Assembly (NCBI GenBank): GCA_916610825.1
Contig: OU744454.1
Span: 5,652,321-5,716,320 of the forward strand
Reading direction: 5' to 3'
Origin: Haliclystus octoradiatus
Taxonomy: Eukaryota; Cnidaria; Staurozoa; Stauromedusae; Haliclystidae
DNA length: 64,000 nt
Position numbers and translations under genes: made by a program. Each line of letters begins with the position of its first letter. Positions within the stretch are counted from its first letter, which is position 1. The notes under the pieces were generated by a model that saw nothing but the letters and a program-made list of their open reading frames with translations, had not been told where the DNA came from and made no database searches. Below are positions 21,828 to 32,708 of the stretch, piece by piece.

Positions 21828-23423
21828 GTTGACTCATGGTTACGTAAGTGACTTTAAGTCTATCCTGTCATGGTGGAAACGTTTTCATTTCATTTCATTT
21901 CATTTCATTTCATTTCATTTCATTTCATTTCATTTCATTTCATTTCATTTCATTTCATTTCATTTCATTTCATTTCATTTCATTTCATTTCATTTCATTT
22001 CATTTCATTTCATTTCATTTCATTTCATTTCATTTCATTTCATTTCATTTCATTTCATTTCATTTCATTTCATTTCATTTCATTTCATTTCATTTCATTT
22101 CATTTCATTTCATTTCATTTCATTTCATTTCATTTCATTTCATTTCATTTCATTTCATTTCATTTCATTTCATTTCATTTCATTTCATTTCATTTCATTT
22201 CATTTCATTTCATTTCATTTCATTTCATTTCATTTCATTTCATTTCATTTCATTTCATTTCATTTCATTTCATTTCATTTCATTTCATTTCATTTCATTT
22301 CATTTCATTTCATTTCATTTCATTTCATTTCATTTCATTTCATTTCATTTCATTTCATTTCATTTCATTTCATTTCATTTCATTTCATTTCATTTCATTT
22401 CATTTCATTTCATTTCATTTCATTTCATTTCATTTCATTTCATTTCATTTCATTTCATTTCATTTCATTTCATTTCATTTCATTTCATTTCATTTCATTT
22501 CATTTCATTTCATTTCATTTCATTTCATTTCATTTCATTTCATTTCATTTCATTTCATTTCATTTCATTTCATTTCATTTCATTTCATTTCATTTCATTT
22601 CATTTCATTTCATTTCATTTCATTTCATTTCATTTCATTTCATTTCATTTCATTTCATTTCATTTCATTTCATTTCATTTCATTTCATTTCATTTCATTT
22701 CATTTCATTTCATTTCATTTCATTTCATTTCATTTCATTTCATTTCATTTCATTTCATTTCATTTCATTTCATTTCATTTCATTTCATTTCATTTCATTT
22801 CATTTCATTTCATTTCATTTCATTTCATTTCATTTCATTTCATTTTTGACTAAATCTATTGTTCTTTTGAAATAACGTTCAACATACTGCTTTGCGTGCT
22901 AACAAAGGTCGAACAAAAACGATTGCGCAAGAAACACCATTTTACTTTTAAAAATACAATGGGCATGCTGTGTGATTATTCCAAATTCCAGGATTTGACA
23001 AATAATTTTTTCCGTTATCCACCATAATGGCGGACTCGCAGCTTAGCGAGATTACTATTGCATTATTAAATGAAATGTTTTCTAATACTCCTGGATTATT
23101 TTACATCGTGATTATCTCTTCATTGGTAGCACACGTGATTGTTTTCTTCCTCTCGTCATTTGAAATGGTTAATGAAAGGTTTTAATCGTTCTGTAATATC
23201 ACTATTTGAGGTGAAACTTCGAAGATAATTTTTGTTGCGTTTTGACCATAACAACTTTTGAACCGACAATGCATCATTGGTTTGAGGGCTTAGACAAGAC
23301 AGTATTATATATTTATTGTTTGTATTGTTTTCTGAAGTTATGTATTACATCAAACTGCTAAGCCAGTCGTCATCGTTTTATTTGGTTTATTAAAATGTTT
23401 TAATTCTGCTGCGACATCATCTT
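21828..23423. repeat. Dispersed repeat with internal (TTTCA)n, copy 2 (inverted relative to copy 1)
   Basis: It matches 8978-9717 reversed, from the TTGACTCATGGTTACGTAAG edge to the AAAATGTTTTAATTCTGC edge. The unique parts are diverged by a few per cent; the difference in length is almost all microsatellite. Confidence 0.8.
21886..22845. repeat. (TTTCA)n expansion, about 190 uninterrupted units
   Basis: About 960 bp of perfect TTTCA repeat with no interruption visible. The three long open frames it creates (repeats of F-I-S-F-H) are by-products of a pentamer with no stop in those frames and are not genes. Confidence 0.98.
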
Positions 23424-23502
23424 AAGAAGAGACAATTTTGCACGTCATTTACAACTCACATCTATATTATAAGTAGTGAAAATCACGTCTTCTATTCTAT
23501 CT

Positions 23503-23576
23503 TCCTATTGTCTAGTGGTGGTGCGTCTGCATCAGGCACGCGGGGTCTTCGGGTTCGATCCCATCGGTCTGCCGTC
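23503..23576 (+). repeat. tRNA-like SINE head (pol III A and B boxes)
   Basis: The text contains TCTAGTGGTGGTGC (A-box-like, as in tRNA-Glu/Gly genes) and, about 40 bases on, GGGTTCGATCCC (a perfect B box and T loop). A clean acceptor stem cannot be folded, so it is more likely a tRNA pseudogene or the head of a SINE than a working tRNA. An AT-rich tail with ATTTGATTTG runs follows to about 23790. Confidence 0.5.
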
Positions 23577-23950
23577 TAATTTTATTTTATTTCTTTATTT
23601 GATTTATTATTTGGATATATTTTCTTTATATTATTATATTATTTGGATATTGTTATAATTTATTTCATTTTATTTGATTGAAGTTGATTTCTTTATTTGA
23701 TCTGATTTTTATATCATTCGATTGGATTGATTTATTTTTTTGAATTTGATTTGATTTGATTTTTCTTTGCATCATGATTTGATTGAGTTGATATTCTATT
23801 GAATTTGATTTCAATTGGTTTATTTTGATTATTATATTATTCACCATGAGTCTTTGCGTAGCGGAGCTTTTTTTTATTAACAATAGAGTGTAAAAGTCTG
23901 ATATTGCGTGTAGCAGGAAAACAATCACGAAATTGATTTTTAACAACTTT
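23577..23950. other. AT-rich tail and low-complexity DNA
   Basis: Runs of TTTATTT and GATTTGATTT. May be the body and tail of the SINE-like sequence that starts at 23503; no gene. Confidence 0.4.
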
Positions 23951-23956
23951 TATTTC

Positions 23957-24157
23957 CTATCTTTTGACCTGTGTGATCATTGCGTCACTGTTCCAAGCGA
24001 CGCGTGACCATTGTCTTCTTCTCCGCAGCAAAGCGGTCTCGGCTGCTTTGATGATGGCTGAGGAAAGGATTGAGAAATCACCTTTTGTGGGCTGTCCTAC
24101 AAGAGCATTCTCAAGACAGTCGCTAAACGCCTTTGAAAACTCTGAAAGACATTCCAA
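23957..24157 (-). other. Unrecognised short coding-like fragment
   Basis: A 66-codon frame with higher GC than its surroundings and an ordinary amino acid mix (Cys/Leu/Ala-rich start, then RRRRQW). The frame can be followed weakly to about 23830. Position and basic patch recall the linker after a retrotransposon endonuclease, but I cannot assign it. Confidence 0.25.
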
Positions 24158-25529
24158 CCAAAGGGAAGACCCCGCCTTTCCTTTGCAGTGCCGGATGCGC
24201 TGTTTAATGCAAGTAGTCCAGTCAATCTAGATCGAAAAAACACGGAACCCAGGACAAATTGCAGCACAAGATTTTTTTACAGATTCTACAACAGAATTTA
24301 ACGCTTAACAACATACTAAAAATCAAGAAAAAGTGAAGTGGCGGTACATTACTTTACTTGCATTTGAAGTCGCAAATTATTAACCCTTTCTAAAACGCCA
24401 TTATGCCTCCAACAAAACGTCTGCGCACAGGCTGAGCGTGATCTGTTTTTGGAAAACTGTTAAATTTTGACCGAAAGACAATACAACAAGATGGTAGACA
24501 TCGTTCCCATATCATTCAGGCTTGCGTATGATTTTTTATGGTTTAATGGTGAAATGGTACACTTTCCTTGGTACTCAAAGATATTTGACACGAAGGAACT
24601 CTCTCACGATATAATTCTCAATGGAATGTTATCAGTTCGATGGTCCTCCCAGTGTTATATTGCTTGGGAAAACGAATGATGACAGGCATCATCAAGGCTT
24701 CAAAGCAAAAATTTGTAAAAATTCAATAGGGCCTTAGAAACGATTGAACCTTAGAAAACTTATTGTATTGGCTTTCCATTTGGTCAAAATCAATGTTATT
24801 ATATTAATTAAAAGTAATTGAAGCATATTTTTAATGAATTATATTGATATGACAGCATGATGTGATAATAAAAGTGTTGACGATTCAGTTGTTTGTTAAA
24901 GACCAGTACAGTAAAAGTGATAGTACATACATATACATACATATTACTTTATAAACATAGAAAAATTTATGATGGTGAAAGATATGGACTCTTTGACCAC
25001 ACCTATTATACTACTGAGGGTGATTAGATATAACTATAATGCCTATGAGATGGTCTACTTGATTTATATATATACATATTCTATGCAGCCTAGATATGAT
25101 TTTATGATGTCAGGAATGTTCCTGTCCTTGGTATTGGACTCTTGGACCGCAGCTATTATACTACTGAGGGTGATTAGACGCATCCTTATTTCGTACGGGA
25201 TGGTCTACTTGATATAAACATGATTTATTTTGATTTTGCCGATTTGAATGGAATTTAATATTTTAATATTTGCCTGGTAGTTAATTAATATAATCGTTAC
25301 GTACATCGATTTGCCTCTATTTGCAAGAAAGTAATGCGTGTCCTTATGCCTAGCCTCTTTTATTGCGCATTTTAGCTGGCGTTATTGGTGATAGTACAGT
25401 AAAAATACAGTAAATTCCCAAATATAATTTCTAGCCTCGTTGCAGTTTTTTCTATTATAATGATCAATTTTGCTTTATTTTTCTGTAATTATATTGTGTC
25501 ACTGAGTATGTTCTTCTTGATTGCGTACA
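24158..25529. other. Non-coding; contains a partial tandem duplication
   Basis: Segments at about 24985-25065 and 25130-25217 repeat each other (ATTATACTACTGAGGGTGAT, ATGGTCTACTTGAT), with a period near 145 bp. The 82-codon frame spanning them is a product of the duplication. No gene recognised. Confidence 0.5.
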
Positions 25530-25746
25530 ATCTCTTATTTTTTGAAATACCGCTCAGGTTTTAGTCCTAAATGGCACAGCCCCGATTTCATGCTGATCGA
25601 AACTATTTTCTACAAAATTGAGTACCTTTCGCCATTTCGATTTTTTTCGATTTTCTATAGGTTGTTCAGCATAAAATTGTACCCTATATTCCATAAAAAA
25701 AGTTTGTGTTACAACTTGACCTTGGTCAATTTTTAGAATGACTGGA
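25530..25746. mobile_element. One arm of a diverged relative of the palindromic element
   Basis: The last part of the element at 1829-4349 can be followed here at low identity: CCCGATTTCATGCTGATCGA, GTTCAGCATAAAATTGTACC and a terminal AATGACTGGACTA (compare AATGACTGTACTA). It ends abruptly inside the endonuclease frame at 25747. The opposite arm was not found. Confidence 0.55.
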
Positions 25747-26660
25747 CTAAAGAGGAAACAAGGCGATGATCAGATGGAATAGCAAATGATGCTATAGTAT
25801 CACAATCATAAAATAAACGTGGACAGTTAGTGGGAATATAATCAAGACGTTCTTTCCGGCCTTCCCGGCCAAAGAAAGTAGCGCGTATTGATAGAGGTTA
25901 ACGATACACAGAATTCAACGGAGTAAGGTCATAGAGATTAATAAAATCAATTAAATAAAGGGAATTATCATTTAAATTACGTTCTACAGGATTTAATGAC
26001 AAGGCGGTAACACGCATTAATATCACCACACAGCATAATAGCATCACGGGATCATACATTAACTAAGATTGTATATAACTGAGCATAGAAAGGGGAGGCC
26101 TCGATCTGTCTAACAGCACTAACATTAGTGGGAGACTAAACAGAGAATACATGTCCGATAAGATCATATTTTAACAGAAAATTCTAGAATACGGGATGAA
26201 TGAGACTTTACACAAACATAACGAACATCAACACACGGATTACACATAAATCCTACACCATCACCTCCATAACATTCAGCAGACGATGCAATATATGTAA
26301 ATCTATTATCTAAATTAACATAACGAATTGGTCACTTCAGGTTTCTTGAGTTAATTGCAGCAATACGATTAGGCGGAGAGGGTCTTTTCACTGAAGGACA
26401 CAATGTGCTATCTCCATTGGGAACTCGATTGCGAGATCGCAGCTCTGATCCAATCAACTTAAAGACTTCGATTTGAGACGATTTCTGTTTCTATTACGAA
26501 TTGATGGGTGACAGGCTAATGACCCATTCTTGTATATGTTGAATTTCTTTTTCATAAGCAAAATGTTTGTCAAAGTTTGTTATAGTCAAATTATGTTTTA
26601 TAAGCAGTTCAACATATTTGTTTTTGAGTCCACTGAAATATCAAATATTTGCATTCAGCA
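25747..26660 (-). pseudogene. Non-LTR retrotransposon endonuclease fragment (RTE-like)
   Basis: Reading downward: a polar N-terminal stretch (SRNRVPNGDSTLCPSVKRPS near 26430), CYGGDGVGF near 26270, then after a frame change SPTNVSAVRQIEASPFYAQL near 26120, CGDIN near 26020, and LDYIP-type text near 25840, ending with SDHRLVSSLV near 25760. These match the endonuclease motifs of non-LTR elements; the CGDIN and LDYI/SDH spacing recalls the RTE group and differs from the CR1/L2-like copies nearby. At least two stops and one frameshift. The RT part is missing because the DNA element at 25530-25746 begins within the last motif. Confidence 0.7.
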
Positions 26661-27386
26661 ATAATTTAATTGGCTAACCAAAAATGAAGATAAAGGTGCA
26701 GAACGAAAAAGATTTCTAGACTGCACCATAGTATCCTATTATAAATACAAATGGACCGCAGTACCTCAACGGTGGAGGACAACAGGGTCTGATTCCTGAT
26801 CAGTGCTCCAAATGTATTTGGGAGAGCTAGATAAGGCGTGACTTTTAGCCCAGCCAATTCCCATGAATTTGGAATATAATTTATGCATTACGTCGTATTA
26901 TCATTAAGATCATTATTGTTGCTGATGAGTATGACGTAATTGATGAAGAGTTGTGATTTTATCACATTTGATCTTTTGTGATAGAGTGTAAATCGGAGTG
27001 TGAATAATTTATCAATAGTATATAGATGCTAATTTCGATGGACTAATAATCACACATTAGTTCACAGACCCTATGGTTTCAGAAAAAACCTCGGGGTTGG
27101 TATGCAGGCTAAGCCAGATTCAACACATTTACTGGTTCGTGCACAGCTTGTTTAGCTAAACCGTGGGATCTTCGTTGTTATCCAACATAAACCAATCATT
27201 CTTCTGCACCGTCGGATTTCTGTTGGGGAAACAAGGTTGGAGCAATGTTGGTCCCTTGGATATTCCAATCAAACCCCAACCAACCGACATTGGAACAATG
27301 TTGCTCTAACGTCGGTGTGTCTGCTTGGAGCTTTATCGTTTCACATCTCTACATATAAACTTCCATATTATAAAAAAATGTATTAC
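26661..27386. other. Non-coding; short repeat with inverted GTTGG motifs
   Basis: No gene. Positions 27205-27320 hold GTTGGAGCAATGTTGG and, inverted or repeated, CCAACCAACCGACATTGG and GGAACAATGTTGCTCTAACG. The style resembles the piece at 36305-36475, possibly a small MITE family. Confidence 0.35.
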
Positions 27387-27713
27387 CTCAGGGACAATTT
27401 CCTGCACATAGGTAGTACCATGTTGCTCCGAATTATTGGCATCTATCCATAGTTTTTTGGCATTGATAAAAGTACATTTTACTTTATTTTCTCCCAATAC
27501 TTCAACATTTGTAAATTGACATAATGTTTTTTTAACACAGCGAAGCGAACAGATTATCTTTGACTGGACAATCACAGTTGAAATGATGGAATACTCCAAC
27601 GGAAAATAGCCTTGTCTTGAGACGGATAGCAAATCACAAAAGGCATATGATAAGCAGGAAATCGTTCCTAACCAATACCAGTTACGGACGACTCTGTCTA
27701 GAAACTTTATCAT
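27387..27713 (-). CDS. Signal peptide plus PAN/apple-like domain, probable first exon of a lectin gene
   Basis: It opens with M-I-K-F-L-D and a hydrophobic stretch (WYWLGTISCLSYAFC) that could be a signal peptide. A region follows with the cysteine pattern of a PAN/apple domain: IICSLRCVKKTLCQF ... KVKCTFINAKK. It ends at a donor (CCTGAG|GTAATA). PAN-like modules next to F-type lectin domains are plausible in secreted recognition proteins. The next lectin exon downstream on this strand is 19457-19736. However, this donor leaves a complete codon while that exon needs one leading base, so a further exon is missing or the two are not joined directly. Domain call moderate. Confidence 0.45.
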
Positions 27714-27930
27714 TCTGAAAGCTGAAATTAGTCAAGTAACAATTGTTAGATAAGTGGGATTGAGCGAAGTGGGATAATAAATGTTGTGAACATTCATTAT
27801 ATCAACTGGTAAAGTTCCACATAAGATCATTAGCTATTTACAGGGTGGCTTGATAAAGATTATATCAAATGAGTAGTAAATGTATCATATTATTCAGCTA
27901 CGGTTTCTGCTAAAATAAGATGTCCTTTAT

Positions 27931-29878
27931 TACAACACTGCGATTGGATCATCAATCAATTAATCACTATAATATTACTTATATATAATGTATTATTGCG
28001 GCATGAATACATGTTCTGTGATCCGGGTCTGTGAATTGTTGTATTCGTCTCAATTTTATCCGGCTCGTGCTTTCAACACATCATTCGTGTTTTCCAACAT
28101 TCGTCGTGTAGTAAATATGAATACAAACACGGCAAGTGTGTCGTAGCCCTTTAATCAACTCCATTTATGTAATTTACTGGAAATTTTTACACACATTTTG
28201 AGGAGAGCTCGTCAGATCAACTAGGCATTTACAAAAGAGCTCTCTTTCATTGAATGAATGCTCGCTAGAAGGCATATATATATGTTCTTATATATATATA
28301 TTACTTAGTTCATTGCTGTTCTATGCACTTTACAACTTGAAAATTTGCAATGATATATTTACAATGTAATTACAATATCAGGCACATGCTTTTCCTTATA
28401 AGTGTAAGTTAAAAGTTAAACATGAAATGTACTGTAGCTGTAGATATACAATAACATTGAAATCTAACTATGACTATAGAAAACACATAAAACTTATCTC
28501 AATTTTCAATCGTGATCTTACCTTGAAACAGTTATTTCAAAAGTATAAGGTTGAATCCTGCGGTGGCCTAATTTCTATCAGTTGAATTATGCCTGATAAA
28601 CGGTCAAACTAACACGATAACTGATTCAATTATATCACAAAATAGAATGTCTGAAATGAAATTTCAAAAGATATATCAAAGTTGGCATGTGGGAATGTCA
28701 TGACAACGGAAAACAAAAAATCAACGTGACGAATCGCAATCGAATTTTCTAAATCTGAAATCACTACTTTGCTTAAAAATTTTCCATAAAAAAATTTAAG
28801 TTTTAAAACACCCATGCCTACCAGGAATTTTATCTTGTTTATATATACTGCCAGTTTTTGAATTTAGAATGATATCTCTTATGCTTGACTTTGACATGAG
28901 ATAGTATGAACAGAAGTAGTAATTAGAGAAGAATGAGCAAAGAATAGAAATCAACTGCAATTTATTGAAAGCTCGTATTAATATTTTTATATTTACATAA
29001 TTAACCACTGGAAAAAGAATTAGCTAGCATTTAGTTATTAGTAAAATATTGACCAATTCTAAGTTACTCGACAAATAATACAACAGCTGTAGTTGCACTT
29101 CATATTTCCACTAGGAGACGTTTAATAATTGTATTCAAGTATGTTTCTGCCACCTGTTTTTGGGGACAACAACTAAGTAAGAATAATGGCCCTGTTTCAG
29201 AGTATATTAATGAAAAACTAACAGGCCAGAACGAAACTCGAGCAATCACTCGATTGGGGTTTTATCAGTTGTGTTTTCTGCTTTTTATTTAAATGTTTAT
29301 AGCAAAAACTTCGCTATTTAATATCGGTTCGCGATAATTCTGCTAAGAGATTTGGCTAAATCAAGAGTATCATATTATAGTTAGTAGCGGATAAATTCAC
29401 ATTTTATAGCTATTTTATATTTATTTTAATTGTCTCATTTTAATTGTCTCAAGTAAATTTTACAACGTTTGTTTGTTCAGAATAATAAAGTACTCACAGA
29501 TTTTGTAATTAAAAATAAAATAAAATATCAACTGTTATCGTCAATTTTAATTAAACTATCAAAGTACCAGAGTAGCTGCGGCGCATCTATTGAAATTGAT
29601 CTGCAGTGTTCGCGGCTGAGAATCAATGAAGAGTATTTGTAACTCCATCCGAAATCAATAGAATCCTCGAGAGCTTTGTTTTCTGTTACCTCATTTACGC
29701 ATATAAATAAAAGATTTCAATGATTTTCTATATTTGTAGATTACTCTATTCGGATGTAAAGCAAAATGCAAAGTCAACATAATTTAAATTCATCATTCTT
29801 CAATTGTAATTCTTTACATCATGATACAAAGTTTTTGTGATATCGCGCTTGAAAAATATTTCAAAGCCCAGATCAACT
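27931..29878. repeat. Duplicated block, copy 2 (empty site for the palindromic element)
   Basis: Direct repeat of 49-1828 joined to 4350-4628. At about 29600 it reads AAATTGATCTGCAGTG without the 2.5-kb insertion, which gives the pre-insertion sequence. A stretch near 29573-29640 is related to the core of the SINE at 60842. The block has no convincing gene. Confidence 0.88.
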
Positions 29879-30000
29879 TGTATAATTTGTAATTCCATAA
29901 TATATTGGTAAATTACAAACTCTATCAAATTTTAACACCTACATAAATTAGATACAATTTAAATATTTATTCTTTTGTAATTGGCTAAAGGTATTAGCAG

Positions 30001-30147
30001 AAACCCCATTCAGAAATAATGAAATTGGAAAACTGTTGCCATTGACTTTTGTCTCAAACATTAATAAAGAAGAAGATACTGATCAGATTATTACAGTAGC
30101 AATGGATTTTCATAATACAATTCTACGCTTGGCTTTAAAGCCACCAT
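30001..30147 (+). CDS. Candidate orphan exon, unknown gene
   Basis: A 49-codon open stretch with normal amino acid use (starts T-P-F-R-N-N-E-I-G-K-L-L-P-L, ends ILRLALKPP). It is preceded by an acceptor-like TATTAGCAG and followed by GTAATT. No start codon is needed for an internal exon. I do not recognise the protein. It could equally be a chance open frame in transposon debris. Confidence 0.3.
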
Positions 30148-30224
30148 GTAATTAATGAGTTACACATTAAAGAAGGCATAAATGTATTTCAAATGTATGT
30201 GGTTACATTTATATACAAGCAATA

Positions 30225-30355
30225 GATTTTTATTTCAGAGCAACTCGGCTCAGGTGCTTCTAAACAAAATTTGACAAAGAAAAATTTACATGATGGATTT
30301 ATATTTCAGAGCAACTCGGCTCAGGTGTGCTTCTAAACAAAATTCAACAAAGAAA
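30225..30355 (+). repeat. Tandem duplication of about 62 bp with an acceptor-like core
   Basis: ATTTCAGAGCAACTCGGCTC followed by AGGTG and TTCTAAACAAAATT occurs twice, about 62 bases apart. Each copy has a TTTCAG acceptor and a CAG|GTG donor 15 bases later. The arrangement looks like a duplicated micro-exon but no reading frame supports it. Confidence 0.6.
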
Positions 30356-31209
30356 AAACGTACATCTGGTAAATTTATGACAAACGTGACACATTTCAAG
30401 TTTGCTTCATGATTATAAAATTCTAGAATACTGTCAGTAAATAAAAAATTATTTATAATTAATTATATTCCAAACATCCAAAACCAAAATAAAGCGATTC
30501 AAATAAGTAACATTTGCATATTTAAAATTATTATAGACTTAACAAGCAATTCACAGAGACTTCGATTTCTGATTGCCAATTTGTGGTGGCACGGAGCTTG
30601 GGATAAAACTACTAAGCTGGACTGATTTTTGATTATATAGTTCTTCTATGTTTAGTTAAATTATAAAATGACATTTATTGCACAAGTTATTACAACATTT
30701 ATTTACAATGAAAATTACGATAAATAGGATAACACATGCAATAGCTAGCCAATCAAATCACCTAAACAACATAAACATATTGACAACAGTGTGACATTTG
30801 GTACACACACAGTTCCACACAGCTACGCCAAAATAATCAAGGCACTTAGTCAACCAGGTAGAAATTTGAATTTCACATTTTATGGGTTGACCTTATTCGT
30901 ATGACTTTTCATTTTAATTTCAAATTTTACTGGTTGTCGAATTCCAAGGACACAGCAAAGTTTTGAAACATTTTTTATACTTTATCTCCGTGCTATGTAT
31001 CTGATAGAAAAATATTCGAATGCACTTGTATATTGACTAGCTAACACAAACATTTAATAACACACTCCGTTATAAAATTACTTAAGTTACCCCCAGCAAC
31101 ACCGGAGAATTGTTGCTAGTAAAGTATAATTATACTTACCTATATGTGATGATTAGCTGTAGCTTACTATCGGTTCTGTAAGTGATTACTTTTCCAAACA
31201 GCTTCCTTA
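30356..31209. other. AT-rich non-coding stretch
   Basis: Nothing recognised. Confidence 0.4.
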
Positions 31210-31214
31210 GGGGG

Positions 31215-31379
31215 TGTAATGTTCTTATGTTATTTAGTACGAGGTGAGTAGAGACAGAGCCACGAGACACGTGTTGTTAGTCAGCCATCTTAGTGTGTCT
31301 AATGATTTACGTGTAAGAGGTCTGGTAATGGACTAATAGTGACAAGATAATTTATGTCTAATTATATAAGAATACTACA
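31215..31379 (-). repeat. 3' LTR of the miniature element
   Basis: 165 bp, apparently identical to 32539-32703. On the minus strand it follows the polypurine tract at 31380-31400. Left neighbour GGGGG is the target duplication. Confidence 0.9.
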
Positions 31380-31400
31380 TCTCCCCCTCCTCCCCCCAAG
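31380..31400 (-). promoter_or_regulatory. Polypurine tract
   Basis: On the minus strand this is an uninterrupted G/A-rich run (GGGGGGAGGAGGGGGAGA) next to the 3' LTR, the plus-strand primer of LTR elements. Confidence 0.8.
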
Positions 31401-31719
31401 GGAAAGAGAGGAAGAATTGATTACAAATATACAAGGTTACAGTAGTATATGTAATGTTATTATAATATGTTATATAGTTTGTATTTTCGCTAGTAGCAAT
31501 GGATGTAATACATGTGTAATCTTGCTGAAGAGTGCATCGTACTGACTTGACTTTAATATTGCAATACGACTTGATTTATATTGATTCATGTTGATATGAT
31601 ACTGACTTGACTTGAGGTGAATATTACAGTTGTTGACTCGAGTTAGTGGAAGTGGAGTACTACATTGAATATACGTTGAAGTAAAGTAGTGACGACTAGA
31701 TGAAGGTCAAGTTACTCGA

Positions 31720-32245
31720 TAATGATTTCTGTTTTGCCTTTTAAAATATTTGAACTATAACCAGAGTTTGTAGTAATGGAATGCTGAATACTACGATGCC
31801 AGTGACTTATGAATGGCAACGGTAGCAGTAGAGTGGCAAACCAAACTTGATAAAGGTTGTAAATAATGTGAGATATTAGTAAGATGATAACAAACCAGCT
31901 AGTTTTGATTGTGGGCTTGTGGTAAGCAGTGTACTAATAAAATTTTGTGCAATCATAAATGTAACATAACCAACGTCTGTAGATGATTTTTGGTTTTGTT
32001 TTTTAAAATGTTTGAACTATAACCAGAGTTTGTAGTAATGGAATTCTGAATACTACGATGCTAGTGACTTATGAATAGCAACGGTAGCAGTATAGTGGCA
32101 AACCAAACTTGATAAAGGTTGTAAATAATGTGAAAAAGTAGTAAGATGATAACAAACCAGCTAGCTTTGATTGTGGGCTTGTGGTAAGCAGTGTACTAAT
32201 AAAATTTTGTTCAATCATAAATGTAACATAACCAATGTTTGTAGA
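31720..32245. repeat. Two tandem 263-bp units inside the miniature LTR element
   Basis: Units of about 263 bp start near 31720 and 31983. Shared landmarks: TTTGAACTATAACCAGAGTT, CAACGGTAGCAGTA, GTGGTAAGCAGTGTACTAAT. They differ at about a dozen positions, so the duplication is older than the insertion if the LTRs are truly identical. Confidence 0.85.
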
Positions 32246-32522
32246 TGATTTTTATAGTTGATTCTTGAGTATTTATTGTAGTATCCTTATGCTGATGAAG
32301 GTAGTTGAAAGTGAAGTAAGCAGATTTAGTCCTTGTGGAATATACCAACTAGTTGATTGTAGTGGTAGTGTGCTTGTGACTTCTGAGGCGATGTAGGTTT
32401 AGTTGTGTTCGAATTTCAACTTGGTGACTCTGATGATTGTGATTAAACTTGACTTTTCCTCGAATACTTGATGTTTATTGTCTAATAAGACTTTGATTTT
32501 TTACAATATTGATGATTAATAA

Positions 32523-32538
32523 CCTATCAACTGCGCCA
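32523..32538 (-). promoter_or_regulatory. Primer binding site
   Basis: Immediately inside the 5' LTR (minus strand) the sequence is TGGCGCAGTTGATAGG. It begins with TGG, complementary to a tRNA CCA end; TGGCGC is shared with lysine-tRNA primer sites, the rest is not. Confidence 0.6.
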
Positions 32539-32703
32539 TGTAATGTTCTTATGTTATTTAGTACGAGGTGAGTAGAGACAGAGCCACGAGACACGTGTTG
32601 TTAGTCAGCCATCTTAGTGTGTCTAATGATTTACGTGTAAGAGGTCTGGTAATGGACTAATAGTGACAAGATAATTTATGTCTAATTATATAAGAATACT
32701 ACA
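32539..32703 (-). repeat. 5' LTR of the miniature element
   Basis: 165 bp, apparently identical to the left LTR; followed on the plus strand by the duplicated GGGGG. Confidence 0.9.
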
Positions 32704-32708
32704 GGGGG

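Larger units (their letters stand above)
31215..32703 (-). mobile_element. Miniature LTR retrotransposon (TRIM-like), 1.49 kb
   Basis: Two LTRs of 165 bp (31215-31379 and 32539-32703) appear identical, begin TGTA/TGTAAT and end in CA, and are flanked by a 5-bp duplication GGGGG (31210-31214, 32704-32708). Orientation is minus: next to the right LTR, on the minus strand, TGGCGCAGTTGATAGG serves as a primer binding site, and next to the left LTR GGGGGGAGGAGGGGGAGA is a polypurine tract. The interior of 1.16 kb encodes nothing and holds a 263-bp tandem duplication. It must rely on another element's proteins. Identical LTRs imply a recent insertion. Confidence 0.92.

Noticed and set aside
21826-22875. 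Three overlapping open frames of 327-349 codons of FISFH repeats
   Set aside because: Pure (TTTCA)n with no stop in three frames; no gene signals.
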